Shown: positions 26,003-33,461 of the stretch, one piece after another
Position numbering within the stretch: position 1 is the first letter of the stretch
Layout of the letters: every line of letters begins with the position of its first letter
Assembly (NCBI RefSeq): GCF_963664915.1
Contig: NZ_OY761810.1
Span: 882,661-946,660, forward strand
From: an uncultured Caproiciproducens sp.
GTDB taxonomy: Bacteria; Bacillota; Clostridia; Oscillospirales; Acutalibacteraceae
Direction: 5' to 3'
DNA length: 64,000 bases
Notes under the pieces: model-generated
Databases searched by the model: none
What the model was told of the DNA's origin: nothing
Seen by the model: only the letters and a program-made list of their open reading frames with translations
Made by a program: the position numbers and the translations under genes

Positions 26003-26872
26003 ATGGCCGAGGTTATTGGCGTTCGATTTAAAAATGTAGGAAAAGTATATTATTTTGACCCGGACGGGAACATTCTGAAACAAGGCAATATGGTAATTGT
26101 CGAAACCGCCCGCGGAATTGAATGCGGTGAAGTAGCAATGGAGAACCGTCAGGTCAGTGACGACGGCATTGTTCAGCCGCTGAAAAAGCTGATTCGCGTT
26201 GCCACAAGCGATGATTTGAAAAAAGTAGAGGAAAACACCGTAAAGGAAAAATCTGCTTTTAATGTCTGTTTGAAAAAAATCACCGCGCACAAGCTTGAAA
26301 TGAAGCTTGTGGATGTGGAATACACATTTGACAATACAAAAATACTGTTTTACTTCACCGCCGACGGGCGTGTGGATTTTCGTGAGCTGGTCAAGGATCT
26401 GGCGTCGGTTTTCCGCACCAGAATTGAGCTGAGGCAAATCGGTGTGCGCGACGAAGCCAAAATGCTCGGCGGCCTAGGAATCTGCGGCCGGCCGTTCTGC
26501 TGTTCCACTTTTCTGGGCGGCTTTCAGCCGGTGTCCATTAAAATGGCCAAGGAACAAGGTCTTTCGCTTAATCCGGTCAAAATTTCCGGTACCTGCGGCC
26601 GTCTGATGTGCTGCCTGAAATATGAGCAGGAGGCTTATCTCGATCTGATTCGCTCTACCCCAAGCGTTAATTCTATTGTCATGACGCCGTCCGGTAAGGG
26701 CACGGTTACGGATTTGAATATGCTGACCGGTGTTTTGCAGGTGCGCCTTGAATCCGCACCGGACGCGGCTCCCCAGACCTTTCAGACCGCGCAGGTAAAG
26801 CTGATTAAGGGCGGTCAGGTGAATATTGACCGCAGCGAGCTGGAAGAACTGAAAAAACTGGAAAAAGATTAA
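26003..26872 (+). CDS. ricT: RicT (YaaT), PSP1-domain protein
   Basis: A 289-residue protein of the Ric complex (RicA-RicF-RicT in Bacillus) that binds [4Fe-4S] clusters and stimulates RNase Y-dependent mRNA maturation. The PSP1 domain spans about residues 60-150. The Cys-rich segments CGRPFCCSTFL and CGRLMCCLKYE carry the cluster ligands. The start at 26003 has GGAGGTTCAC just upstream. The next gene is a ferredoxin, which may be functionally linked through iron-sulfur chemistry (inference). Confidence 0.93.
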   Translation: MAEVIGVRFKNVGKVYYFDPDGNILKQGNMVIVETARGIECGEVAMENRQVSDDGIVQPLKKLIRVATSDDLKKVEENTVKEKSAFNVCLKKITAHKLEMKLVDVEYTFDNTKILFYFTADGRVDFRELVKDLASVFRTRIELRQIGVRDEAKMLGGLGICGRPFCCSTFLGGFQPVSIKMAKEQGLSLNPVKISGTCGRLMCCLKYEQEAYLDLIRSTPSVNSIVMTPSGKGTVTDLNMLTGVLQVRLESAPDAAPQTFQTAQVKLIKGGQVNIDRSELEELKKLEKD

Positions 26873-26954
26873 ATTTATTTTTTCCCTGATTACGGTTGCA
26901 TTTTTTGTTATTTATGATAGAATTATGTTGTAATTTTATATGGAGGTGTTTCCA

Positions 26955-27125
26955 ATGGCATACACAATTAGTGATGACTGCATTTCCTGCGGCGCATGTG
27001 CAGCAGGTTGTCCTGTTAACGCAATTTCCGAAGGTGACGGCAAATACGTCATCGACGCTGATCTTTGCACAGAATGTGGTGCTTGCGCGGATGTTTGTCC
27101 GGTAGGCGCTCCTGCACAGGAATAA
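26955..27125 (+). CDS. 2[4Fe-4S] ferredoxin
   Basis: A 56-residue clostridial-type ferredoxin with two complete cluster motifs, [12 protein letters not shown] and [12 protein letters not shown], symmetric about the middle. It carries low-potential electrons for pyruvate:ferredoxin oxidoreductase, hydrogenase or Rnf. The start follows GGAGGTG. It sits between ricT and trmN6, where Bacillus has no ferredoxin, and has its own promoter-sized gap and a terminator. Confidence 0.95.
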   Translation: MAYTISDDCISCGACAAGCPVNAISEGDGKYVIDADLCTECGACADVCPVGAPAQE

Positions 27126-27136
27126 TTTACATGTAG

Positions 27137-27177
27137 ACGAAAGGCGGAGCGTTTTTTGCGCGCCGTCTTTTTTCTTT
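27137..27177 (+). terminator. Ferredoxin terminator
   Basis: GACG..GGCG..GCG and GCG.CGCC.GTC form an interrupted stem followed by CTTTTTTCTTTT, 11 bases past the stop. Confidence 0.7.
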
Positions 27178-27251
27178 TGCAATAAATACATAAAGAGTGC
27201 CAAAACTTTTTTCAAGATTTATTATATATTAAAATAGACTGAGGAACCCAT

Positions 27252-28007
27252 ATGTTGTTAGAAGACGAACACCTTGAGCCGCTCGCGCGCGAAATTTCCG
27301 TCATTGTCTCGCAGACACACCGCTTTAATACCGACACCATCCTGCTTGCCGCGTTCTCCGTGCCGCGCACGGGTGAAACCTGCGCGGATTTCGGCACGGG
27401 CTGCGGTGCCATTCCGCTGATTTGGAGCGCGAAAGCGAAACCGAAAAAAATTTACGGAATTGAGATACAGGAAGACGCCTGTGAAATGGCCCGCCGCTCG
27501 GTGGAGCTGAATCATCTGGCCGATGCGGTTGAAATTGTCCGCTGTGACATAACCGGTATTAAAAGAAGAGCCGCACTGCCTGCGAACCGGTTCGATTTAA
27601 TTGCCTGCAACCCTCCCTATAAAACAGAGGGCGCGGGATTGAAAAATCCGCAAGAATCCCTCCGCATCGCGCGGCACGAGGTTGCGTGCAGCTTTGCGGA
27701 AATCGCGCGGAACGCGGCGTACCTTCTGCGGTTTGGCGGCCGCTTTTGCTGCTGTCTCCGCCCGGAACGCCTTTGCGGCGTCATGCTTGACCTGCGGGAA
27801 GCGGGGCTGGAACCGAAGCGCCTGCGGCTGGTGCAGCAGCGCGCAGACAAAGCGCCGTCCCTGTTCCTGCTTCAGGCCAATCGGGGCGGCAAACCCGGCA
27901 TGGTAATCGACCCCGTGCTTCTCATTGAGGACGGCGGCGGTTATTCCGAAGAAATGACGAAAATTTACGGCGAGTACGCGCAGAACAAAGGAGCGGAAAT
28001 AAAATGA
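27252..28007 (+). CDS. trmN6: tRNA1(Val) A37 N6-methyltransferase-like (YabB)
   Basis: A 251-residue class I SAM methyltransferase. The SAM motif is ADFGTGCGAIPLIW (near residue 40), the acidic ribose loop IYGIEIQEDACEMA, and the catalytic N6-adenine motif is LIACNPPYKTEG (near residue 115). In E. coli the homologue methylates A37 of tRNA-Val1; in Bacillus the orthologue YabB stands next to yabC (rsmI), as here. Its end overlaps the rsmI start by four bases. Confidence 0.88.
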   Translation: MLLEDEHLEPLAREISVIVSQTHRFNTDTILLAAFSVPRTGETCADFGTGCGAIPLIWSAKAKPKKIYGIEIQEDACEMARRSVELNHLADAVEIVRCDITGIKRRAALPANRFDLIACNPPYKTEGAGLKNPQESLRIARHEVACSFAEIARNAAYLLRFGGRFCCCLRPERLCGVMLDLREAGLEPKRLRLVQQRADKAPSLFLLQANRGGKPGMVIDPVLLIEDGGGYSEEMTKIYGEYAQNKGAEIK

Positions 28008-28837
28008 GCGGAAAATTAATGGTGGTGGGCACCCCGATAGGCAATCTTTCCGATTTTTCCCCGCGTGCAATCGAAACGCTGCGCGAAGCCGACTTTATCG
28101 CCGCGGAGGATACGCGGGTTACCGTAAAACTTTTAAACCGTTTTGAGATTAAAAAACCGATGATCAGTTACTTTGAGCACAATAAGCGCGAGCGCGGGCA
28201 GATAATCTGCGAGCGGATTGAAGCGGGCGAAACCTGCGCGCTTGTGTCCGACGCGGGCATGCCCGCCATTTCCGACCCGGGCGAGCTGCTTGTCGCCCAG
28301 TGCGCCGAGCGCGGAATTCAGGTTCTCGTCGTGCCCGGCCCAAGCGCCGTGGTATCCGCTCTGGCGGTCTCGGGACTTCCGACCGGCCGCTTTACATTCG
28401 AGGGCTTCCTGAGCGTCAGCAAAAAGAGCCGCCGCGAGCATCTTGACGAAGTGAAAAATGAATGCCGCACCATGATTTTTTATGAAGCGCCCCACAAGCT
28501 TTCCTCCACATTGACCGACATGCTCGCGGCATGGGGCGACCGCCGCATTGCGCTTGTGCGCGAACTGACCAAAATACACGAGGAGGTCATCCGCACGACC
28601 CTGTCCGAAGCCGCCGCGCACTATACCGACGGCAGCGCGAAAGGGGAATTTGTTTTGGTAATAGAGGGCGCGCCCAAACCGGAGCAAACACAGTTTACGC
28701 TGGAAGACGGCGTTGCCATAGCAAAGGATTTAATGGAAAACGGACTTTCAGCCTCCGATTCCGCTAAACAGGCCGCCGCTGAAACCGGCATTAAAAAAGG
28801 TGAAATCTACAGGGCAATTTTGCAAAAGGCTGAATGA
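28004..28837 (+). CDS. rsmI: 16S rRNA C1402 2'-O-methyltransferase
   Basis: A tetrapyrrole-methylase fold enzyme that methylates the ribose of C1402 in 16S rRNA. It has VVGTPIGNLSDFSPRAIETL, AEDTR, LVSDAGMPAISDPG, and VPGPSAVVSALAVSGLP, all in the usual order, followed by the FEGFL segment. At 277 residues it is full length. It is coupled to trmN6 by ATGA, and the following CAT-like gene starts 23 bases later. Confidence 0.95.
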   Translation: MSGKLMVVGTPIGNLSDFSPRAIETLREADFIAAEDTRVTVKLLNRFEIKKPMISYFEHNKRERGQIICERIEAGETCALVSDAGMPAISDPGELLVAQCAERGIQVLVVPGPSAVVSALAVSGLPTGRFTFEGFLSVSKKSRREHLDEVKNECRTMIFYEAPHKLSSTLTDMLAAWGDRRIALVRELTKIHEEVIRTTLSEAAAHYTDGSAKGEFVLVIEGAPKPEQTQFTLEDGVAIAKDLMENGLSASDSAKQAAAETGIKKGEIYRAILQKAE

Positions 28838-28860
28838 TAAACGAAACGGAGAAGGAAAGT

Positions 28861-29484
28861 ATGGAGTACATTCACTTAGACACCTGGGCTAGAAAAGAGC
28901 ATTATCAATATTTCCACAGTATGGACTATCCAATGTTCAATATCAGTATGAATCTGGACGTGACAAATTTTCTTCGCTTTGTAAGGGAACACCGGCTTTC
29001 CTTCTACTACTCGATGGGATTCGCCGCTACGCAGGCCGCAAATGAGATCCCCGAATTCCGCTGCCGCATACGCGGAGAGCAGGTTGTTCTGCATGACAGG
29101 GTACACCCCTCTTTTACCGACCTTGACAAAGAAAGTGATCTTTTCAAGTGCGTGGGGGTGGACCTTACGGAAGATATTTTCTCCTTTTCTGAAAAGGCGG
29201 CGCAAAAGTCCGCCGCGCAGAAGACGTTTATGGACCCGGAACAGGAGATACGCGACGATCTGATCTATTTCACCTGTATTCCGTGGATTTCGTTCACACA
29301 GGTTACGCACCCGATCACGCTAGGCAGGGATGATTCCATTCCCCGCATTGCATCGGGAAAATATTTTGCATCCGGAGAAAAAACGCTTCTCCCTTTTTCC
29401 ATTCAGGTAAATCACGCGCTGATGGACGGCTTTCACGCGGGAAAATTCGTTGACCGCCTGCAAAAAGGTCTGGACAGCCTGTAA
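28861..29484 (+). CDS. Chloramphenicol acetyltransferase-like protein
   Basis: A 207-residue member of the type A CAT family. It has the typical N-terminal WARKEHYQYFHSM and the active-site motif NHALMDGFHAGKF near residue 185, with the catalytic His and structural DG. The family transfers acetyl groups from acetyl-CoA. Many chromosomal members in Clostridia have unknown natural substrates, so drug resistance cannot be assumed. The start at 28861 follows GGAGAAGG. It ends an operon with trmN6 and rsmI, and base composition does not differ from its neighbours, which argues against recent transfer. Confidence 0.85.
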   Translation: MEYIHLDTWARKEHYQYFHSMDYPMFNISMNLDVTNFLRFVREHRLSFYYSMGFAATQAANEIPEFRCRIRGEQVVLHDRVHPSFTDLDKESDLFKCVGVDLTEDIFSFSEKAAQKSAAQKTFMDPEQEIRDDLIYFTCIPWISFTQVTHPITLGRDDSIPRIASGKYFASGEKTLLPFSIQVNHALMDGFHAGKFVDRLQKGLDSL

Positions 29485-29498
29485 CCACGCCTGCTCCT

Positions 29499-29580
29499 GC
29501 CCCTTCCCGTGCTCCTGCTCTCAAGTAACTCAATCAATTGGTGATGCGAAAGAGGAGCGAAACGGGAAGGGGTTTTGTAT
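29499..29580 (+). terminator. Terminator after CAT-like gene
   Basis: CCCCTTCCCGT...GCTCCT pairs with AGGAGC...ACGGGAAGGGG, followed by TTTTG. It is a long stem with a 30-base apical part. Confidence 0.75.
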
Positions 29581-29606
29581 TGTAACAAATAATAGGAGGA
29601 GAGATC

Positions 29607-29798
29607 GTGAAAAAGAAGATACGCAAGTGGTATTTGGCTATGATGGGCGGCTGTGCAATGGTTGGTTCAATCCTTGGACTAACCCTAATCTACCTCATCA
29701 AAGGACAGTTTAATTTCAGTGTCCTACTTGGGGCATTGGCAGGAACAGTAATTTTAGTTCTGATCAATGTAGCGATTGTTCACCTAAAAAAAATTTAA
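29607..29798 (+). CDS. Small two-helix membrane protein
   Basis: A 63-residue protein with a basic start (KKKIRKWY), a first helix (about residues 10-31), a short loop with KGQFNF and a second helix (about 36-58). The GTG start at 29607 follows AGGAGG with correct spacing. Unknown function and family. It lies directly upstream of the second structured RNA gene on the same strand. Confidence 0.6.
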   Translation: MKKKIRKWYLAMMGGCAMVGSILGLTLIYLIKGQFNFSVLLGALAGTVILVLINVAIVHLKKI

Positions 29799-29889
29799 AG
29801 CCTTAAAGCCTTTAAAAAGAAAAAAGGCCGGGATAAAAACCCCGGCGCGAATATAATTTTCATCATTCACCATAATTTTACAATTTCTA

Positions 29890-29918
29890 TTGCACTGATG
29901 GAAGAAACGCGCTATAAT
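29890..29918 (+). promoter_or_regulatory. Promoter of ncRNA copy 2
   Basis: TTGCAC (29890-29895) and TATAAT (29913-29918) separated by exactly 17 bases. The element and most of the spacer are conserved in copy 1. Confidence 0.8.
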
Positions 29919-29922
29919 TTGA

Positions 29923-30205
29923 CCGTAAGGCACAATAAAAAAGTGCAATGCAGGAACAGGGTGGTGGAACACCCTGCCCCCTGCATACGGAGCCACAACT
30001 CCATAGGCAACTGAATAATCAGCGCATTGCGATTATTATTATACCGCCTCTTACCGTTTTTGTACAGGGGGTATTCTCTTTAATCCGCAGTACTTTTGAT
30101 GACGTTGTATATGGATGAACCATCCGTATACGGCGTTTTTTGTGTCTTACGGCAAAATGGCGGCGGGGCCGAGTCCCCCTTAAACTCCGCCCCGCCGTTT
30201 TCTGT
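29923..30205 (+). ncRNA. Structured non-coding RNA, copy 2
   Basis: Plus-strand copy of the RNA at 9776-10055. P1 pairs CCGTAAGGCAC (29923-29933) with GTGTCTTACGG (30142-30152), 11 pairs with one G-U. Inside lie TGCAGG/CCTGCA enclosing CAGGGTG/CACCCTG, GGAG/CTCC, CTGA-ATAA-TCAG, and a 14-bp stem CGTTGTATATGGAT with ATCCGTATACGGCG followed by six T. A GC-rich hairpin (30161-30197) with TTTTC ends the gene. Compared with copy 1, G-C/A-U and C-G/U-A swaps occur at paired positions, and loops such as ATAA are constant. No reading frame is shared by both copies. Function unknown. Confidence 0.78.
30159..30202 (+). terminator. Terminator of ncRNA copy 2
   Basis: CGGCGGGGC.GAGT pairs with ACTC.GCCCCGCCG, then TTTTC. 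A related GC-rich hairpin stands at the same place in copy 1 (9781-9818). Confidence 0.75.
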
Positions 30206-30363
30206 TAAATATAAAAAAGCCATTGACTCTATTATGAATCAATGGTATAATAATCTTCGACACGTAGATACATACAAATTGCATATTACTACAAATAAAC
30301 TATAACACATTTTTTCGTATTTGTCAATCATTTTTTATAATTTTTTTTAAAGGGGGCTTTTCA

Positions 30364-30879
30364 TTGGATAATAGTTTGGCAGCCGTCTTTTCTCTCGACT
30401 TATTTTCCGACCCGACCGCAGCCGCACAAATTCTGAGTTTAAATGAAAAAACGGAGCAATTCGGACTTGCGCTTTCCGCCGCCGACGTGTCTGCGCTGAT
30501 TCAGACGCGCGCCGAAGCGCTCAGCGCGAACGGGCGGATAGAAATCGGCAGCGCGGCGATCGGCAGACTTATCGAAGCCTTCTGCGACTCCGGTTACATC
30601 AACCAGCGTGATTATCCCGCCATTATGCACAGCCTGATCGAGATATTCTACTATTATAAGAATGAGACGCTCGACCTGATTTCCGACGATGAGCTGATTG
30701 AGTTTATGAAAGATTCCTTTGAAAACCGCTGCGGCGGCTCGCTGGAACTTCTATTCGGACGCGACCTGCAAAAGCTCGCGGAAAACCTGCGCTTTGGCAG
30801 AAAAGACTATAAAAACATGAATCCCGAGTTGGACGAACCGGATGAAGACGAAGACGAGGAGGACCCGGATGAACAGTAA
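30364..30879 (+). CDS. Hypothetical protein, DUF6323-like
   Basis: A 171-residue soluble helical protein (FSLDLFSDPTAAAQILSLNE; later SGYINQRDYPAIMHSLIEIF) ending in a strongly acidic tail rich in D and E. It resembles the clostridial DUF6323 family, always found with a DUF6179-type partner as here; this is from memory of the family and not tested. It starts at TTG 30364 after AAAGGGGGC. The end overlaps the start of the next gene by eleven bases, so translation is coupled. Function unknown. Confidence 0.65.
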   Translation: MDNSLAAVFSLDLFSDPTAAAQILSLNEKTEQFGLALSAADVSALIQTRAEALSANGRIEIGSAAIGRLIEAFCDSGYINQRDYPAIMHSLIEIFYYYKNETLDLISDDELIEFMKDSFENRCGGSLELLFGRDLQKLAENLRFGRKDYKNMNPELDEPDEDEDEEDPDEQ

Positions 30880-31543
30880 TACTTCGATTGGTGCCTTTCT
30901 AAATCCGGATGAAATTCAGGACATACAGGTTCGCTTAATGAAAATGCTCAGCGAAGAGGTTTTAAGATATACGCATGACCAAAGCAATTCGGTGCCCGTT
31001 GAAACGGCGCAGTCCCTGTTTGAGTCCATGCTGTACTGCATCACCGCTTACTTAAGTACCCTGCCCGACCCGAACGCCGCACTGAAAACCCGCGATTTAC
31101 AGGAGGTTTTTGTCAACGGCCTGAATCTCATCAAGCAGTACGTCGAAGAGTCAAGGGCGCTGCTGAAAAAAGCAAAACTAACCCGTGTTCAAACAGATTT
31201 AATCGCTTACAATCATACGATTGATTCCGAAATCGCTCAATTACTGCAGGGGTACGATCCCCGTTTTAAAGCGCAGTACACCACCGCGCTCAGCACCGTG
31301 GCAAATATCAGCTATCCGCTTTCAAAGGACGATCTAAGCATAACGGGAATCCTCTACATCCGCAATTATCTGATGGAGCTGATCGAGGAAAACGAATTCT
31401 GTGCCAAGTACAGCAAAAATCACATACGCGCCCTTCTGTTTACCCACGGTGCCAAGCACCATCTTCATTACCGCGATATGATGGTCAATATCAAGGATTT
31501 GATTCTGGAAGAGGAAAAGGCAGCTAAAGAATTTTCTATTTAA
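30869..31543 (+). CDS. Hypothetical protein, DUF6179-like
   Basis: A 224-residue helical soluble protein with no signal peptide or membrane segment (IQVRLMKMLSEEVLRYTHDQ, GILYIRNYLMELIEENEFC). It is the usual partner of the preceding DUF6323-like protein. The start at 30869 follows GGAGGACCCGG within the acidic tail of the first gene; an earlier in-frame ATG at 30842 has no ribosome site. The pair probably forms a complex. Its role is not known. Confidence 0.65.
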   Translation: MNSNTSIGAFLNPDEIQDIQVRLMKMLSEEVLRYTHDQSNSVPVETAQSLFESMLYCITAYLSTLPDPNAALKTRDLQEVFVNGLNLIKQYVEESRALLKKAKLTRVQTDLIAYNHTIDSEIAQLLQGYDPRFKAQYTTALSTVANISYPLSKDDLSITGILYIRNYLMELIEENEFCAKYSKNHIRALLFTHGAKHHLHYRDMMVNIKDLILEEEKAAKEFSI

Positions 31544-31555
31544 TTTTCGGCATAG

Positions 31556-31600
31556 GAAAGGCCGCGGATATCGTTATGGTATCCGCGGCCTTTTATTTTA
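31556..31600. terminator. Bidirectional terminator
   Basis: AAGGCCGCGGATA and TATCCGCGGCCTT form a strong stem with T-rich ends on both strands between the convergent DUF6179-like and rubrerythrin genes. Confidence 0.9.
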
Positions 31601-31611
31601 TATGGTGAATT

Positions 31612-32151
31612 TTAGTAGTTAACGGCTCTGCGCTCAAAGTAAGACTGCGGATGCTGGCAGGCAGGGCATTTTTCCGGCGCTGTTTTGCCGGCGTGGATAT
31701 AACCGCAGTTGCGGCAGACCCAGACGGTCTCTTCCCCTGCTTTGAAAACAATGTCTTCTTTCAGGTTCTGAATCAGCTTGCGGTAACGCTCCTCGTGGGT
31801 TTTTTCCACAGTGGCAATCAGGCGCATGGTTTCAGCGATTTCGGTAAAGCCTTCCTGTTCGGCCACCTCGGCAAATCCCTTGTACATCTCGGTCCACTCA
31901 TAACGCTCGCCGCTTGCCGCGTCCTCCAGATTTTCTGTCGTTGGGCCGACAATCCCGCCATGTAAATATTTAAACCACAGTTTTGCGTGTTCTTTCTCAT
32001 TGTTGGCGGTCTCTTCAAAGATAGCCGCAATTTGCTCGTAGCCGTCTTTTTTTGCCTTGGAGGCGTAAAATGTATATTTGTTTCTTGCCTGGGACTCACC
32101 CGCAAATGCAGCCATTAAATTCGCTTCGGTTTTACTTCCTTTTAATTCCAT
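31612..32151 (-). CDS. rbr: Rubrerythrin
   Basis: A 179-residue peroxide-reducing enzyme of anaerobes. The N-terminal ferritin-like diiron domain has [20 protein letters not shown] and [15 protein letters not shown]; a second half has [13 protein letters not shown]. The C-terminal rubredoxin-like site is [11 protein letters not shown] with CPACQHPQ. Transcribed alone, with AAGGAGGAAATTT before the ATG. It protects against H2O2 and fits a strict anaerobe. Confidence 0.96.
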   Translation of the reverse strand: MELKGSKTEANLMAAFAGESQARNKYTFYASKAKKDGYEQIAAIFEETANNEKEHAKLWFKYLHGGIVGPTTENLEDAASGERYEWTEMYKGFAEVAEQEGFTEIAETMRLIATVEKTHEERYRKLIQNLKEDIVFKAGEETVWVCRNCGYIHAGKTAPEKCPACQHPQSYFERRAVNY

Positions 32152-32265
32152 GATAAATTTCCTCCTTTATTTTGCTATTTTCATCTACAATATTTTGTCT
32201 ATGAATAAGGTCATTATACATCGGTCGAAAGAGCGTTTCAAGTCGCTTAGTATAATACAAGAAAA

Positions 32266-32496
32266 TTAATCTTCCATTTCACTGTTGGAATCGCTTTTTT
32301 TGAATTCAAGTAAATCCCCCGGCTGACAATCCAAAATATCGCAAATGGCATTCAAGGTGGAAAATCGAATCGCGCTGACCTTTCCTGTTTTGAGCTTTGA
32401 CAGATTCACATTGGCTATCCCAACTTTTTCAGCTAAATCATTCAGCGAAATTTTTCTGTCAGCCATTACCCTGTCAAGTCTTAAAATAATCGCCAT
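32266..32496 (-). CDS. YozG-type XRE regulator
   Basis: A 76-residue HTH protein (RLDRVMADRKISLNDLAEKVGIANVNLSKLKTGK), of the YozG-like group that carries the end motif LNAICDILDCQPGDLLEF. Such regulators are typically encoded next to a DUF2975 membrane protein, as here; the two genes are 16 bases apart. Probably autoregulatory. The C-terminal tail is acidic. Confidence 0.88.
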   Translation of the reverse strand: MAIILRLDRVMADRKISLNDLAEKVGIANVNLSKLKTGKVSAIRFSTLNAICDILDCQPGDLLEFKKSDSNSEMED

Positions 32497-32512
32497 AAAC
32501 TATATCTACCCC

Positions 32513-33022
32513 CTATAATGTTTCATCCGACTGTTTCTGTAATTCGACTCCATGCTCAAAAACGAGTGACAAGCAAAAGACAATCAAACCCAAAACAATC
32601 ACCATTCCGCCCATTGAAGTAACCGACATCACTTTTTCTCCGTTTGCTGTTAACGGGCGCAAGGCATTCGCAATGCTGCCAAAAATCATTTGCACCGGTT
32701 CGATTACAATGAGCAAAACTGATATCATTTTCAATCTCTTTACATTTTCTTTGGTAAAGGGCGTGGAGTTCGACTTGAGCGACTGTAGCAGACCGGAAAT
32801 GGCACAAAGAGCAGCAAAAACAATTGCGGCAGTCCCTGAGTTCATGAGCGCCGTGCTGAGATAATCTCCTCGCTTATCAATGCGGGGCATAAAGCTTCCG
32901 CTCGGAAGAATCCACATGACAATCGACATAACAACCGATAGTATTAGAATTGCCTGCACAATTCTCACAATCAAGAGAACTATCATACTGACTTTCTGGG
33001 TTTTGGCACTATTTTGATTCAT
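32513..33022 (-). CDS. DUF2975-like membrane protein
   Basis: A 169-residue protein with four membrane helices (about residues 12-37, 58-80, 97-119 and 135-158) and the family feature TPFTKENVKRLK between helices 2 and 3. It pairs with the downstream YozG-type regulator. The pair is common in Firmicutes, and its function is unknown. The start has AGGAGG eight bases upstream. Confidence 0.85.
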   Translation of the reverse strand: MNQNSAKTQKVSMIVLLIVRIVQAILILSVVMSIVMWILPSGSFMPRIDKRGDYLSTALMNSGTAAIVFAALCAISGLLQSLKSNSTPFTKENVKRLKMISVLLIVIEPVQMIFGSIANALRPLTANGEKVMSVTSMGGMVIVLGLIVFCLSLVFEHGVELQKQSDETL

Positions 33023-33117
33023 GACATAAACCTCCTTCGTACTTTGACCATACTATAGCATTGAAATTTATGTTTGTCAACTATTATTTAACGTTTATCA
33101 TTATAATTTTTATAATC

Positions 33118-33180
33118 ATCATAATATTTTAGGTTAATTGTAGAGAGAGGATCATAATATTTGGTTAATTGTAGAGAGAG
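33118..33180 (+). repeat. Tandem duplication at the left end of the IS
   Basis: Two copies (33118-33149 and 33151-33180) of a ~31-bp unit, ATCATAATATTT(TA)GGTTAATTGTAGAGAGAG, stand head to tail. The second contains the outer part of the IS30 terminal repeat. The first may be a relic of an earlier IS end. Confidence 0.7.
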
Positions 33181-33300
33181 AATCCCGTTTGCAAAACAAG
33201 AATCCCAATTTGAAAATGAAAGCTGACAATTTGTAATTGAAAAGCCCGATTTGTAAATGAGAATCCCCTTTTGAAAACGAGATTCCCGGATTTCTACACA
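33180..33300 (+). repeat. Six subterminal 20-bp iterons in the IS
   Basis: Directly inside the left repeat are six degenerate units starting at 33180, 33200, 33220, 33241, 33261 and 33281, consensus GAATCCCnATTTGnAAATGA. The spacing is 20-21 bp (two helical turns). Units 1, 2 and 5 keep GAATCCC exactly. The right end does not show an equal array. They may be transposase-binding sites. Confidence 0.7.
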
Positions 33301-33461
33301 GTTCCCCTCAAAAAGGCGTATACTGGTTTCAGCTGTTCCGAAAAAAGCGTACAGCAAATAAAGGCACAAATCCCGCTCAGCTTTTTTGCAACTGGAGATT
33401 CCCGCCCTGCAGTGTGGTCTTTTAGGGAGTATGTCGGCGGCTATGCGTGTGTTGCTTCGGA

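Noticed and set aside
29966-29985. T-box-like string AGGGTGG near the centre of the RNA
   Set aside because: It belongs to a perfect local hairpin that covaries between copies. No T-box specifier or downstream amino-acid gene is present.
33118-33300. Repeats considered as a CRISPR array
   Set aside because: Units are 20-21 bp without spacers, degenerate, and lie within an IS end; no cas genes in the window.
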